The notes: generated from the letters alone by a model not told the origin. DNA of 64,000 nucleotides from Amphiplicatus metriothermophilus (GCF_900199215.1 NZ_FZQA01000001.1:558001-622000), one strand, 5' to 3'; counted from the first letter of the stretch, positions 49,963 through 61,189 are shown. A program made the numbers and translations.

Positions 49963-50127
49963 CGGCGCCTCCCTTGCGTCGTTTTGATGAACGCTAACCC
50001 GCGGCGCAGGCGCAAGGCAACGCCAGGCGCGACGAACGGCGCGCCGCCTCGCGTTTTTTCCCCTGCGAGACGAATCGGCGGGGGGCCGGACAAGCCTGCG
50101 GCGCGCGGCGCGCCGACCCCGCGCGCC

Positions 50128-50868
50128 TTATCCCTGTTCCCGGCCCTGCAGGATCTTCGGGCAGTAGGCTGCGCCGAGCGCTGGTCCCTGGTCGGGCGCC
50201 TGCACGATCACGGCGCAGCCTTCGCCGGGGTCGAGGGCGGGCAGGGCGAAGGTCGCCGTTTCGCTGTCGACGGCGCCGAGCCGCTTCATCCCGGTCGCGA
50301 TGTTGGCTTCGACGAAGACCCGGCCGGCGTTGTCGCCGCCCGTGACGGGAGTCTCGGCGCGCTCAAGAAAGGTCACGACGAACGCCTCGCCCGCCTCGCC
50401 GGCCGCGACGACGACCTGCTGTGCGGCGGCGTCGAAGGAGATGGCCGCAGCCGCCGACGCCTTTCGGGCTGCTATCAGCCGGTCGATCTCCTCGCGCCGG
50501 AAGCCGACGGCGATCGCCTCGCCGTTTATGACGGCCTGGGGCGTGAAGCCGCGGTCCCGATGACGGATGCGAAGATTATAGCGGCGCTGGCGCGCGTCGA
50601 AGGCTTCTCTTGAGAACGGGTCGTCCCAGGCCTCGCCGGCCTTGCCGGCCATGGCGTTCCAGTAGCTCACATGCCAGGTGAGCACGACGAGGTCCTCGCG
50701 TGCGGCGAGCTCGCGCGCGAGATCGGCCGCCGGCGGCGACGCCTTGCAGGATTGCGACAGAAACATCTCGACAAGGGCGCGCCGGCCCGGACCTTCGTCC
50801 GCCGACGCCTGGCCTGCGAAAAGCGCGGCGGCGGCCGCGACCATCGACGCTCGCGCTGAACGCGACAT
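50128..50868 (-). CDS. DUF1223 secreted protein
   Basis: This 246-residue protein has a signal peptide (to about residue 23, ending ASAD) and a thioredoxin-like DUF1223 domain with VEMFLSQSCKASPPAADLAREL, VLTWHVSYWN (WD-type region), FTPQAVING and RRYNLRI. Family members usually carry two Cys near this site (a C-x-x-C pattern); here only one remains (CKAS), so disulfide chemistry may be lost. Function is unknown. It is divergent from miaB, 176 bp away. Confidence 0.87.
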   Translation of the reverse strand: MSRSARASMVAAAAALFAGQASADEGPGRRALVEMFLSQSCKASPPAADLARELAAREDLVVLTWHVSYWNAMAGKAGEAWDDPFSREAFDARQRRYNLRIRHRDRGFTPQAVINGEAIAVGFRREEIDRLIAARKASAAAAISFDAAAQQVVVAAGEAGEAFVVTFLERAETPVTGGDNAGRVFVEANIATGMKRLGAVDSETATFALPALDPGEGCAVIVQAPDQGPALGAAYCPKILQGREQG

Positions 50869-51044
50869 GAAGGGCTGACTCCCCGCCCCGGCGGGGCGAT
50901 GCTCCGAGCAACAGCAGAGTATGGAGAGACCAGGGCGTTGAAATCAATGCGGCCGCGCCGCGGCGAATGCGCTTGGCGGCCGGCGTCACTTGCGCGCCGG
51001 GCCCGCCTGTCCCATAGATGCCGGCCCGAAACGAAGAAGGCGGC

Positions 51045-52516
<1,472 letters not shown>

Positions 52517-52520
<4 letters not shown>

Positions 52521-53509
52521 GCGAACACGCGACCGACATCGAGCTCGTCAGCTTCGGCGACAACCGCCTGATGGCGGACCTTTCGGGGGAGCACGACGTC
52601 AATCTGATGATTCTGGAAAAGGCGCTCGGCGTGCGCATCGACCCGCGCGGCAACCGCCTGAGCATCGCCGGCCCGCCCGCCGCGCGGGCGCGCGCGCTGC
52701 GCATACTCGCCGGCCTCTATCGCCGGCTCGAACGGGGCGAGAGCCTGAGCGAGGCCGACATCCGCGCCGCGGCGCGGCTCGACGACGCGGGCGCGGCGGA
52801 CCGCGCCGATCCGGCGACGCCGACGGTCCGTACGCCGAAACGGACGATCGCGCCGCGCTCGCCCAATCAGCGCCGCTATCTGGAGGCGCTCGCGCGCGCC
52901 GATCTCGTTTTCGGCGTCGGACCGGCCGGCACCGGCAAGACCTATCTCGCGGTGGCCCATGCGGTGAGCCTTCTGCTTTCCGGCGCGGTCGAGCGGGTCG
53001 TGCTGTCGCGTCCCGCCCTCGAAGCCGGCGAGCGCATCGGCTTTCTGCCAGGCGACATCAAGGAGAAGGTCGACCCGTATCTGCGCCCGCTTTACGACGC
53101 GCTCGGCGACATGCTGCATGGCGATTATCTCGAGCGGCGCTTTTCCGCCGGCGACATCGAGATCGCGCCAATCGCCTTCATGCGCGGGCGCACGCTGGCG
53201 CGCGCGGCGATCATCCTCGACGAGGCGCAGAACGCGACGGTCGCGCAGATGAAGATGTTTCTCACCCGCTTCGGCGAAGGCTCGCACATGGCGGTGACCG
53301 GCGATCCGTCCCAGTCCGATCTTCCGCCTGGAGAGATTTCAGGGCTCGCCGACGCCCTTGCGCGCCTTAAGGACGTAGAGGGGGTGGAGACCGTTCGGTT
53401 CTCCCGCGAGGACGTGGTGCGCCATCCGCTCGTCTCGCGGATCATCGAAGCGTATGAGGACCGGCCCGGCGCCGTTCGCGCGGAGAGCCGCGCCGTCAAG
53501 GACAGATGA
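52517..53509 (+). CDS. phoH: PhoH-like ATPase
   Basis: This 330-residue ATPase has the Walker [12 protein letters not shown] (about 135-145), Walker [10 protein letters not shown], and [20 protein letters not shown]. An N-terminal KH-like region precedes it ([12 protein letters not shown]). PhoH proteins are RNA-linked ATPases and often adjoin ybeY. The start is a TTG overlapping the miaB stop (TTGA) with GAGG 5 nt upstream, so it is coupled to miaB. Confidence 0.94.
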
Positions 53510-53973
53510 TCGGCATCGAGACGATTATCGAACACGAAGCCTGGCCGCGCGCCCTTTCCGATCCTCAGGCGCTCGCCGGGCGCTGTTACGACGCCGCGCG
53601 CGCGCGCGAGCCGCGCCTCGCCGGATCGGTCGCGCTCCTGATGGCGGACGATGAGATTCTGCGCGGCCTCAACGCCCGTTTTCGCGGCAAGGACAAGCCG
53701 ACGAACGTGCTGTCCTTCCCTTCGGGCGAGGCCGCGCCCGGCTTTCTCGGCGACATCGCGCTGGCCTATGAGACGGCCGCGCGCGAGGCGCAGGAGCGAG
53801 GCCTTGGCCTGGCCGCTCATGTTTCCCATCTCATCGTGCACGGGCTTCTTCATCTCGTCGGCTACGATCATGAAAGCGATGACGAAGCTGCGGCGATGGA
53901 AGGGCTGGAGATCGAAATTCTTGACGCGATGGGGATTTCCAATCCTTATGCGCATGAGGAGCGCGAAGCGTAA
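53506..53973 (+). CDS. ybeY: rRNA maturation endoribonuclease YbeY
   Basis: This 155-residue metal-dependent RNase has the zinc motif HLIVHGLLHLVGYDHESDDE (three His). It trims 16S rRNA 3' ends and takes part in ribosome quality control. The ATGA overlap with phoH and TAATG overlap with corC show a tightly packed operon. Length is usual. Arg-rich strands before the motif (NARFRGKDKPTNVLSFP) are conserved in the family. Confidence 0.95.
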   Translation: MIGIETIIEHEAWPRALSDPQALAGRCYDAARAREPRLAGSVALLMADDEILRGLNARFRGKDKPTNVLSFPSGEAAPGFLGDIALAYETAAREAQERGLGLAAHVSHLIVHGLLHLVGYDHESDDEAAAMEGLEIEILDAMGISNPYAHEEREA

Positions 53974-54980
53974 TGGACGGCGACGGTCCTAGCAGCCTTG
54001 GCCGGGAACGCGACCAGACCGGCGAGACAGACGACAGTCGGCCGGCTGAAGAACGTCGATCGGCGGCGGTCCGCGACGAGGACGAAATCGAAGACGGGCC
54101 CGGCGGCGGTCTTCTTTCTCGGCTTTTCGGATTCCGCGGCCGTCCGGCGACAAACGGCGAGCTGGCCGAGGCGATCGAGAACGGGCGCGGCGAGGGCGCT
54201 CGCCGACTCCCGCGCGCGCGGCGGGAGATGATCGAGCGGGTCATCGCCTTCGACGAAAAACGCGTCGACGACGTCATGGCGCCGCGCGCCGACATCGTCG
54301 CGGTCGATCTCGACACGCCGCTCGATCAGCTCGTGCGGGTTTTCGCGGAAGCAGGCCATTCGCGCCTGCCGATCTATCGCGGCGACCTCGACAATCCCAT
54401 AGGCATGGTCCACATCAAGGACGTGATCGCGCTGCTCGCCGATCCCGCCCGGGCTGCGGGCGATGGGCCGGTCCTGAAAAAAATCCGTCGCGACGTGCTC
54501 TATGCGCCGCCCTCGATGCGGATCACCGATCTGTTGCTCAAGATGCAGGCCTCCCGCATTCACATGGCGCTTGTCGTCGACGAATATGGGGGTACGGATG
54601 GTCTCGTCACCATCGAGGATCTGGTCGAGGAGATCGTCGGCGACATCAACGACGAGCATGACGACGAGGAAGCGCCGGCGATTGTTCCCGTTCCCGGGGG
54701 CTGGGAGGCCGACGCGCGCGTGGAGCTCGAGGAATTCGCCGAAGCGACCGGGCTGCGCCTGGAGCTGGACGACGAGGAAGCCGACACGATCGGCGGCCTC
54801 GTCGTATCCGTGGCGGGACGCGTGCCGCAGCGCGGCGAGGTTCTGTCCCATCCCGCCGGACTCGATTTCGAAGTGATCGACGCCGACGCGCGAAAGGTTC
54901 GCAAGCTGCGCATTCGGCGGACGGCGCCGGCGAAGAACGACAAGCCGCAAGCCGGCGGCGAGTCCGTCGGGCCGATCTGA
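53973..54980 (+). CDS. corC: CorC/HlyC-type CBS-domain protein
   Basis: This 335-residue protein has an acidic N-terminal leader, a CBS pair (about residues 95-220: VMAPRADIVAVDLDTPLDQLV, GMVHIKDVIALL, DEYGGTDGLVTIEDLVEEIVGDI split by eye) and a CorC_HlyC C-domain (IGGLVVSVAGRVPQRGEVL). It lacks the DUF21 membrane part and is likely cytoplasmic. Linked to magnesium and cobalt homeostasis in E. coli. It precedes lnt by 15 bp. Confidence 0.9.
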   Translation: MDGDGPSSLGRERDQTGETDDSRPAEERRSAAVRDEDEIEDGPGGGLLSRLFGFRGRPATNGELAEAIENGRGEGARRLPRARREMIERVIAFDEKRVDDVMAPRADIVAVDLDTPLDQLVRVFAEAGHSRLPIYRGDLDNPIGMVHIKDVIALLADPARAAGDGPVLKKIRRDVLYAPPSMRITDLLLKMQASRIHMALVVDEYGGTDGLVTIEDLVEEIVGDINDEHDDEEAPAIVPVPGGWEADARVELEEFAEATGLRLELDDEEADTIGGLVVSVAGRVPQRGEVLSHPAGLDFEVIDADARKVRKLRIRRTAPAKNDKPQAGGESVGPI

Positions 54981-54995
54981 GAAAGAGGGGGCTGC

Positions 54996-56624
54996 GTGCT
55001 GCGGATCGCTGAGACGGATGGTCCGGCCGGCGCCGCGCGCCGGCTCGTCGACGGGCTCGACGCAGCCGCGCTGCGGCTGGCGCGGCTCGAAGGCTGGCCG
55101 CGGCGCGGCGCGGCGCTGGCGGCTGGCGTGGCGGCGGCGCTGGCCTTCGCGCCGTTCTATGCGCTGGCGCTGATGGCGGCGGGTTTTTCCGCCCTCGTTC
55201 TGCTGCTCGACGGCGCGGCCGAAGACCCGCGCCCGCGGCGGGCGGCGTTCGCGGCGGGCTGGTTTTTCGGCTTCGGCTATCATCTCGTCGGCCTTTACTG
55301 GCTCGCCTTTTCGTTCTTCGTGCAGGCGGAGGAATTCGCCTGGATGGCGCCCATCGCCGTGGCGGCCATGCCGGCCTTTCTCGGCCTGTTCTCGGGCACG
55401 GCCGCCGCGCTCGCCGTTTCCTTCCGGCGCGCCGGCTGGCGGCGGATTCTCGTTTTCGCCGCCGCGTGGATGATTCTCGAATACGCCCGCGGCCATGTGC
55501 TGACCGGCCTGCCGTGGAATCTGCCGGGCCAGGCGCTCGCAGGAACGGCGGCGGGCGCGCAGAGCGCGGCGCTTTATGGCGTATACGGACTGAGTCTCGT
55601 CGCCCTCGTCGTCGCCGGCGCGCCGGCCGCCTTCCTTGGCGCGCCGGCGCGGTCGAGAGGGGCGGCTGCGAAGGGGATCGCGGTCTCGGTCGCGTTGACC
55701 GGACTGTTGTTCGCGGCCGGCTTCGCGCGCCTGGCTTTTCCCGGCCCCGGCGATCATGACGACGCGTTCGTGCGCATCGTTCAGCCAAACATTCCGCAGC
55801 GGGAGAAAATAGATCCGGATCTCTGGGGACGGAATTTCCGTCTCCATACGGAATTGTCGAAGGGAGAGGCTCCGGGCAGGCTGTTCATCCTCTGGCCGGA
55901 GAACGCCGCGCCGCTGCTCGCCGAAGCGCCGGCCGCGCTCGACATCCTTTCGCAGGAGCTGCCCGTAAACGCGGCGCTGCTGGCGGGCTCGGTGCGGCGC
56001 GAGGAAGGCGCCGACGGGCGCTGGCGCTATTACAATTCGCTCGCCGTCGTCGCGCAAACGCCCGTCGGCCGGCGCGCCGTCGCCTATTACGACAAGCATC
56101 ATCTCGTCCCGTTCGGCGAGTATCTGCCTTTCGAGACTCTTTTGCGCGCGGTCGGCCTCGCCCAGCTTGCGCCTTACGACGAGGGCTTCGCCGCGGGCGT
56201 CGGCCCGCGCACGCTCAACGCGGGGGGGCCGTCCTTTTCCCCGCTCATCTGCTACGAGGCGATCTTCCCCGGCGCGTTGCATCCCAAAGGCGAGCGGCCT
56301 GAATGGCTGGTCGCCGTGACCAACGACGCCTGGTTCGGCGACACGTCCGGGCCGCGCCAGCATCTCGATCAGGCGCGGCTGCGGGCGATCGAGTCCGGCC
56401 TGCCCATGGCGCGCGCGGCCAACACCGGCGCATCGGCGCTGATCGACGCGCGCGGACGATATGTCGCGCGTCTGCCGCTGTATGAGCAGGGCGTCATCGA
56501 CGCGCCGCTGCCGCGCGCGCTCCCGCCGACGCCCTACGCGCGCTTCGGCGATCTTCCTTTCGCGCTGATGCTGGCGCTCGCCGCCGCGATCGGCCTGGCC
56601 GGCGGCGCGCGAAGGCCGCGCTGA
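54996..56624 (+). CDS. lnt: Apolipoprotein N-acyltransferase
   Basis: This 542-residue membrane enzyme has about eight N-terminal helices (FAPFYALALMAAGFSAL and so on) and a C-terminal nitrilase-like domain. The catalytic Glu lies in LWPENAAPLL, the Lys in AYYDKHHLVPFGEYLP and the Cys in SPLICYEAIFP. It adds the third acyl chain to lipoproteins at the inner membrane. The start is GTG at 54996 after GAGGGGG. Confidence 0.94.
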   Translation: MLRIAETDGPAGAARRLVDGLDAAALRLARLEGWPRRGAALAAGVAAALAFAPFYALALMAAGFSALVLLLDGAAEDPRPRRAAFAAGWFFGFGYHLVGLYWLAFSFFVQAEEFAWMAPIAVAAMPAFLGLFSGTAAALAVSFRRAGWRRILVFAAAWMILEYARGHVLTGLPWNLPGQALAGTAAGAQSAALYGVYGLSLVALVVAGAPAAFLGAPARSRGAAAKGIAVSVALTGLLFAAGFARLAFPGPGDHDDAFVRIVQPNIPQREKIDPDLWGRNFRLHTELSKGEAPGRLFILWPENAAPLLAEAPAALDILSQELPVNAALLAGSVRREEGADGRWRYYNSLAVVAQTPVGRRAVAYYDKHHLVPFGEYLPFETLLRAVGLAQLAPYDEGFAAGVGPRTLNAGGPSFSPLICYEAIFPGALHPKGERPEWLVAVTNDAWFGDTSGPRQHLDQARLRAIESGLPMARAANTGASALIDARGRYVARLPLYEQGVIDAPLPRALPPTPYARFGDLPFALMLALAAAIGLAGGARRPR

Positions 56625-56720
56625 CCCGCAACCTTTGCGCGCCGGGCGAACCCTTCTATAATCAAAACAACCGTCTATGCGGCGCAGCGCGCCGGCGCCG
56701 GCGCAATCGAGGTGAGGGCC

Positions 56721-57149
56721 ATGGGCAAGAAGTCGCCGCATCCGATCGACGTGCATGTCGGCGCGCGGGTTCGCCTGCGCCGGATGATGCTGGGCATGAG
56801 CCAGGACAAGCTCGGCGAGGCGCTGGGCCTGACGTTTCAGCAGGTCCAGAAATACGAAAAGGGCGTCAATCGCATCGGCGCGAGCCGCGTGTTCGAACTC
56901 TCGCGCATTCTCGAAGTGCCCATTCAGTATTTCTTCGACGATTTCGACGGCGCGGGCGGTTCGGCCTACGGCTTCGCGGAAGGCGAAAGCGGCGACGATT
57001 CCTTCATGAAGGTCCTGCAAACGCCCGAAGGGGTGCAGCTCTGCCGCCATTTCTTCGAGATCAGGGATCCGAAAGTGCGCCGGCGGGTGCTCGACCTCGT
57101 CAAGACGCTCGCCGACGGGGAAAAACAGGACGCGCCGGAAAAGGGCTGA
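56721..57149 (+). CDS. XRE-family regulator in the metK context
   Basis: This 142-residue protein has an HTH_XRE domain (VHVGARVRLRRMMLGMSQDKL, LGLTFQQVQKYEKGVNRIGA) and a C-terminal tail with ELSRILEVPIQYFFDDF. It is the regulator usually encoded between lnt and metK in alphaproteobacteria. I chose the ATG at 56721, after GAGGTGAGG. An in-frame GTG lies at 56712. Its targets are unknown; metK is 91 bp downstream. Confidence 0.92.
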   Translation: MGKKSPHPIDVHVGARVRLRRMMLGMSQDKLGEALGLTFQQVQKYEKGVNRIGASRVFELSRILEVPIQYFFDDFDGAGGSAYGFAEGESGDDSFMKVLQTPEGVQLCRHFFEIRDPKVRRRVLDLVKTLADGEKQDAPEKG

Positions 57150-57240
57150 CCCCGCCGCCGGCATGCTATGGACAGGGGCGGGGCGGTTCGGTACAAGCCC
57201 GCGCATATAAACTTTTCCTTATATGAGGTTCCGAAGAGCG

Positions 57241-58413
57241 ATGGCGCGCCAGTCCTATCTGTTCACCAGCGAGAGCGTTTCCGAAGGCCATCCGGACAAG
57301 GTCTGCGATCGCATTTCCGATACGATCGTCGATCTCTTTCTCGCGAAGGATCCGGTCGCGCGCGTCGCCTGCGAGACCCTGACGACCACCAACCAGATCG
57401 TGCTCGCCGGCGAGGTGCGCTCGGCCGAGCCGGCGACGCCGGAGGAAATCGAAGAGGCCGCGCGCGCCGCGGTGCGCGATATCGGCTACGAGCAGGACGG
57501 GTTCCACTGGCGCCGCGCGAAGTTTCAGAACTTCCTGCACGAACAGTCCGCGGACATCGCCATGGGCGTCGATGCGGCGGGGAACAAGGACGAAGGCGCG
57601 GGCGACCAGGGCATCATGTTCGGCTATGCGGTGAATGAAACGCCGCAGCTCATGCCGGCGCCGATTCTTTATTCGCACCAGATCCTCAAGGAGATGGCGG
57701 CGCTGCGCAAATCGGGCGCGCGCCCCGAATTCGAGCCCGACGCGAAAAGCCAGGTGACGCTGCGCTACGAGAACGGCCGGCCCGTCGCCTGCACGTCCGT
57801 CGTGGTCTCGACCCAGCATAAGGAGGGGATTGCCCCGGCCGACGTGCGCGAGCTCGTCCGTCCGATCGTGGCGGAGGTGCTCGGCCCCCTCGGCATGCCG
57901 CCGGAGGAGGAGTTCTACGTCAATCCGACCGGCAAGTTCGTCATCGGCGGGCCCGACGGCGACGCCGGGCTGACGGGGCGCAAGATCATCGTCGACACCT
58001 ATGGCGGCGCGGCGCCGCACGGCGGGGGCGCCTTCTCCGGCAAGGACCCGACCAAGGTCGACCGCTCGGCCGCTTACGCGGCGCGTTATCTCGCCAAGAA
58101 CGTCGTCGCGGCCGGTTTCGCCGAGCGCTGCCTCATTCAGCTTTCCTACGCCATCGGCGTGTCGAAGCCGCTCTCGGTCTATGTCGATTTCTTCGGCACG
58201 GGAACAGTCGACGAAGCGCGTATCGAAACCGCCATACGGGAGGTGATGGATCTCTCCCCCCGCGGCATCCGCACGCATCTCAATCTCAACCGGCCGATCT
58301 ATGCGCGCACGGCCGCCTACGGACATTTCGGGCGCGAGCCCGAGGCCGACGGCGGCTTCTCCTGGGAGCGCACCGATCTCGTGGACGCCCTGCGCGCGGC
58401 GGCCGACGTTTGA
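57241..58413 (+). CDS. metK: S-adenosylmethionine synthetase
   Basis: This 390-residue enzyme makes SAM from methionine and ATP. It has [16 protein letters not shown], the ATP motif [31 protein letters not shown], and the conserved tail. MetK in this position after an XRE gene is typical of alphaproteobacteria. The ATG at 57241 (MARQSYLF) fits family starts; another ATG at 57223 would add six residues. No SAM-binding riboswitch structure was evident in the 91-bp leader. Confidence 0.96.
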   Translation: MARQSYLFTSESVSEGHPDKVCDRISDTIVDLFLAKDPVARVACETLTTTNQIVLAGEVRSAEPATPEEIEEAARAAVRDIGYEQDGFHWRRAKFQNFLHEQSADIAMGVDAAGNKDEGAGDQGIMFGYAVNETPQLMPAPILYSHQILKEMAALRKSGARPEFEPDAKSQVTLRYENGRPVACTSVVVSTQHKEGIAPADVRELVRPIVAEVLGPLGMPPEEEFYVNPTGKFVIGGPDGDAGLTGRKIIVDTYGGAAPHGGGAFSGKDPTKVDRSAAYAARYLAKNVVAAGFAERCLIQLSYAIGVSKPLSVYVDFFGTGTVDEARIETAIREVMDLSPRGIRTHLNLNRPIYARTAAYGHFGREPEADGGFSWERTDLVDALRAAADV

Positions 58414-58551
58414 GGGCGCGTCAGGGCTTGTGGAAAAAGCTGCGGAAAACGTTGCGGATGTCCTGCGCGGGCGGGACTTAAAACCGGCGCTCGAATTCGG
58501 GCCCGCTTTATACGATAATGCGTCCACGGATTTGACGGAGCGATCCGCCTG

Positions 58552-59058
58552 ATGTCTTCGACGGCGATGAAAGAAAAGCCGCGCGCCGCCGAGACGGCGG
58601 GCCTGTCCGCTCCGACAGTGCGCGTGAAACGGCTCCCCCAAGGCGAGGGGCTCGACCTGCCGCGTTATGAAACGGCGCTTGCGGCCGGCTGCGACGTGCG
58701 CGCGGCCGTCCCGGAAGGCGAGCCCCTCGTTCTCAAACCGGGCGAACGGTTCATGGTTCCCACAGGCATCGCCATCGCGCTGCCGCCCGGCTGGGAAGCG
58801 CAGATGCGCCCCCGTTCCGGGCTGGCGGCCAGGCGCGGCGTCACCTGCGTCAACGCGCCCGGCACGATCGACGCCGACTATCGCGGCGAGCTGAAGGTCA
58901 TCCTCATCAATCACGGCGCTGAGGATTTCGTCGTCCGTCGCGGCGACCGCATCGGTCAGCTGGTGATCGCGCCGGTCTGGCAGGCGCGTTTCGAGGAAGT
59001 CGAGACGCTCGACGAGACGGCGCGCGGCGAAGGCGGTTTCGGCTCGACCGGCGTGTAG
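58552..59058 (+). CDS. dut: dUTP diphosphatase
   Basis: This 168-residue trimeric dUTPase has motifs [56 protein letters not shown] and the flexible tail [10 protein letters not shown]. It converts dUTP to dUMP and keeps uracil out of DNA. The N-terminal 20 residues are an extra low-complexity leader. It lies 138 bp after metK with no evident terminator between. Confidence 0.96.
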   Translation: MSSTAMKEKPRAAETAGLSAPTVRVKRLPQGEGLDLPRYETALAAGCDVRAAVPEGEPLVLKPGERFMVPTGIAIALPPGWEAQMRPRSGLAARRGVTCVNAPGTIDADYRGELKVILINHGAEDFVVRRGDRIGQLVIAPVWQARFEEVETLDETARGEGGFGSTGV

Positions 59059-59094
59059 GGCGGGGACCGGGCTTCGTCTTTCCTGCGACGGCGC

Positions 59095-59898
59095 ATGGCG
59101 CGTGATGCGGCGGCGTCTTACATGATGCCCGGTATGACGCCCGAGCAACGCGAACGCTATCTCCGCCACGTCCTTCTCAAAGAGGTCGGCGGCCAGGGCC
59201 AGCAGAAGCTGCTGGCCGCCCGCGCGCTGGTGGTCGGCGCCGGCGGGATCGGCGCGCCGCTCATCCAGTATCTCGCCGCCGCCGGGGTCGGGACCGTCGG
59301 GATCGCCGACGACGACGCCGTGGCGCTGTCGAACCTGCAGCGCCAGGTGATCTACGGGACCGGCGACATCGGGGCGGCCAAGACCGCGCGCGCGCGCGCC
59401 GCGGTCGCGCGGCTCAATCCCGACGTGACGGTCGTCGAGCACCCCGTGCGGCTCGACGACGCGAACGCCCGCGCGGTCGTCGCCGGCTATGACGTGATCG
59501 TCGAAGGCGTCGACAACTTCGAAGGCCGTTACGTCCTCAACCGCGCGTGCATCGCCGCGCGCAAGCCGCTCGTGTCGGCCGCGGTCGGCCGTTTCGAGGG
59601 CCAGCTCGCGCTCTTCAAGCCGTGGGCGGAGCCGGGCCTTCCCTGCTATCGCTGCTTCGCGCCGGAGGCCCCGCCGCGCGACGAGCAGATCAACTGCGCC
59701 GAGGAGGGCGTGCTCGGCCCCGTCGCCGGCGTGATGGGCGCCCTCGCCGCGATGGAGGTCTTGAAGGAGATCCTCGGAATCGGCGAAACGCTCGCCGGCC
59801 GGCTCCTCATCTATCGCGGGCTCGAGACGGCGACGCGGACGGTGAAGCTGCCGGCCGATCCCGAGTGCCCGGACTGCGGCGGGATCCGGCGGGGATGA
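59095..59898 (+). CDS. HesA/MoeB/ThiF-family adenylyltransferase
   Basis: This protein has up to 267 residues: YLRHVLLKEVGGQGQQKLL, VVGAGGIGAPLIQYLA (nucleotide loop), SNLQRQVIYGTGDIGAAK, two zinc-binding Cys pairs (CYRCF and CPDCGG) and a conserved Cys in NCAEEGVLGPVAGVMGA. Such E1-like enzymes adenylate the C-terminal Gly of a sulfur carrier for molybdopterin or thiamine synthesis. Its partner (MoaD or ThiS) is not nearby. Translation may start at the ATG at 59134 (MTPEQRERY) instead. Confidence 0.9.
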   Translation: MARDAAASYMMPGMTPEQRERYLRHVLLKEVGGQGQQKLLAARALVVGAGGIGAPLIQYLAAAGVGTVGIADDDAVALSNLQRQVIYGTGDIGAAKTARARAAVARLNPDVTVVEHPVRLDDANARAVVAGYDVIVEGVDNFEGRYVLNRACIAARKPLVSAAVGRFEGQLALFKPWAEPGLPCYRCFAPEAPPRDEQINCAEEGVLGPVAGVMGALAAMEVLKEILGIGETLAGRLLIYRGLETATRTVKLPADPECPDCGGIRRG

Positions 59899-60191
59899 TA
59901 GCGTCGCGCCGGACGCGCGGCGGACGGGCGAGCGCGCCTGTTTCGTTCGATCGGGAAGAGCGGCGCAGTCGCCTCGTCCAGCTCCCATGCGGGGTTCAGC
60001 GCGATTTCGAACGAAAGTCCTTTCGCCGTTCCGCTCGAAATCGCCCGGAGCGGGCGCGCGCCGGGCGCGCGCGCCGGCGGCCATGCCGGCCCGGTCGACC
60101 GCCCGGCGATCGGGCGCGCCTGCGGGCGGACGCGCAAGGGGCTGTGACGCAAATCCTTTCATGGCGCCCATTATGCGGCCGGGCGGAAAGG

Positions 60192-60230
60192 CGGGGATAA
60201 CTATCCACGTTTCATCCCCGTTTTCGTGGA
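60192..60230. other. Possible H-type RNA pseudoknot
   Basis: Stem 1: CGGGGAT (60192-60198) with ATCCCCG (60214-60220). Stem 2: TCCACG (60204-60209) with CGTGGA (60225-60230). The interleaved order S1, S2, S1', S2' is that of an H-type pseudoknot; TTTT (60221-60224) joins them. Either strand could form it. A terminator reading is possible. Confidence 0.35.
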
Positions 60231-60344
60231 CGGGCCGGAAAAAGAGCGCAGAATCAATCCGCTGCGAACGCCCGTCCGGGCGGCGCGCGCAGCCCCGCCG
60301 ATCGAACGACGGCGCCGGATCCGCCCCGAACCAGCCTGGGCGTT

Positions 60345-60363
60345 CCCCCGGCTTCGCCGGGGG
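60345..60363 (-). terminator. Hairpin after fabI
   Basis: CCCCCGGC (60345-60352), loop TTC, GCCGGGGG (60356-60363) form a perfect 8-bp stem 4 bp past the fabI stop. On the minus strand it is followed by AACGCC rather than U, so termination would be weak or Rho-assisted. Confidence 0.5.
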
Positions 60364-60367
60364 ATAT

Positions 60368-61189
60368 TTACTCGGCCAGCGCGTCCTCGTCGGGCATGCC
60401 GACGATGTGGAAGCCCGCATCCACATGCAGGGTCTCGCCGGTGCACGAGCGGCCGAGATCGGAGAGAAGATAGAGCGCCGCGCCGGCGACCCCGCGCACG
60501 TCGGTGTCCTCGCGCAGGGGGCTCGCCTTTCTGTTGAAAGATAACATGTGCCGGCCGGAGGAGATGCCCGCCGCGGCGAGCGTCTTGACGGGGCCGGCGG
60601 AGACGGCGTTGACGCGCACGCCCCTGGGTCCCAGATCCCGCGCGATATAGCGCATGGAGGCCTCCAGCGCGGCCTTGGCGACGCCCATGACGTTGTAGTT
60701 CGGCACGGTGCGCTCGCTGCCGAGATAGGTGAGGGTGATCATCGAGCCGCCGTTCGGCATGAGCCGCGCCGCGCGCCGGGCCGCGTCCACGAAGGAAAAG
60801 GCCGACACGTCCATCGTATCCTTGAAGTTCTGGCGGGTGGTGTTCTCGACGAAAGAACCTTCGAGCGCCGCCTTGTCGGTGAAGGCGATGGCGTGGACGA
60901 GAAAGTCGATGCTCGTCCATGCGGCCGCGACGGCGGCGAAGGCCTTGTCCATGGACTCGTCCGAGGTCACGTCGCATTCGACGATGACCGGCGCGCCGAG
61001 GCTTTCGGCGAGCGGGCGCACGCGGCGCTCCATGGCTTCGTTGAGATAGGTGAAGGCGATCTCGGCGCCCTGGGCGTGCAGCTGGCGGGCGATCGCCCAG
61101 GCGATGGAGTTCTTGTTGGCCACGCCCATGACGAGGCCGCGCTTGCCCTTCATGAGATCGCCCGATGGGAAATCCGCCGTCTCGCTCAT
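60368..61189 (-). CDS. fabI: Enoyl-ACP reductase FabI
   Basis: This 273-residue SDR-type enoyl reductase has GLVMGVANKNSIAWAIAR, IDFLVHAIAFTDK, FVENTTRQNFKDTMDVSAFSF, LTYLGSERTVPNYNVMGVAKAAL (catalytic Tyr-x6-Lys) and HVDAGFHIVGM. It catalyses the last reduction of each fatty acid elongation cycle with NADH. It is the third gene of fabA-fabB-fabI; a small membrane ORF intervenes after fabB. Triclosan-type inhibitors act on this enzyme class. Confidence 0.97.
   Translation of the reverse strand: MSETADFPSGDLMKGKRGLVMGVANKNSIAWAIARQLHAQGAEIAFTYLNEAMERRVRPLAESLGAPVIVECDVTSDESMDKAFAAVAAAWTSIDFLVHAIAFTDKAALEGSFVENTTRQNFKDTMDVSAFSFVDAARRAARLMPNGGSMITLTYLGSERTVPNYNVMGVAKAALEASMRYIARDLGPRGVRVNAVSAGPVKTLAAAGISSGRHMLSFNRKASPLREDTDVRGVAGAALYLLSDLGRSCTGETLHVDAGFHIVGMPDEDALAE

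Larger units (their letters stand above)
59899..60367. other. 469-bp intergenic gap, no gene seen
   Basis: Between the ThiF-type gene and the end of fabI I see no supportable ORF. Two structures stand out: a possible H-type pseudoknot at 60192-60230 and a hairpin at 60345-60363 just after the fabI stop. The rest is G+C-rich. The pseudoknot and hairpin may be the ends of transcripts from both sides. Confidence 0.5.

Noticed and set aside
53946-57206. 1086-codon open frame on the minus strand across ybeY-corC-lnt-xre
   Set aside because: Antisense to five good genes, with low-complexity Arg-rich translation and no recognisable motif. Its length comes from lack of stops in GC-rich DNA.
57150-57240. 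SAM-responsive riboswitch before metK
   Set aside because: Alphaproteobacteria can have SAM or SAM/SAH riboswitches here, but the 91-bp leader shows no matching pseudoknot or conserved core.
58430-58552. 40-codon frame (GTG start) between metK and dut, ending in a TGATG overlap with dut
   Set aside because: The peptide looks like a possible C-terminal gene remnant (ENVADVLRGRDL), but the codon third-position pattern is weak and I cannot place it in a family. Left as possible noise.
57166-60426. Another 1086-codon open frame on the minus strand across metK-dut-thiF
   Set aside because: Also antisense shadow. The equal length of the two is coincidence; the sequences are unrelated.
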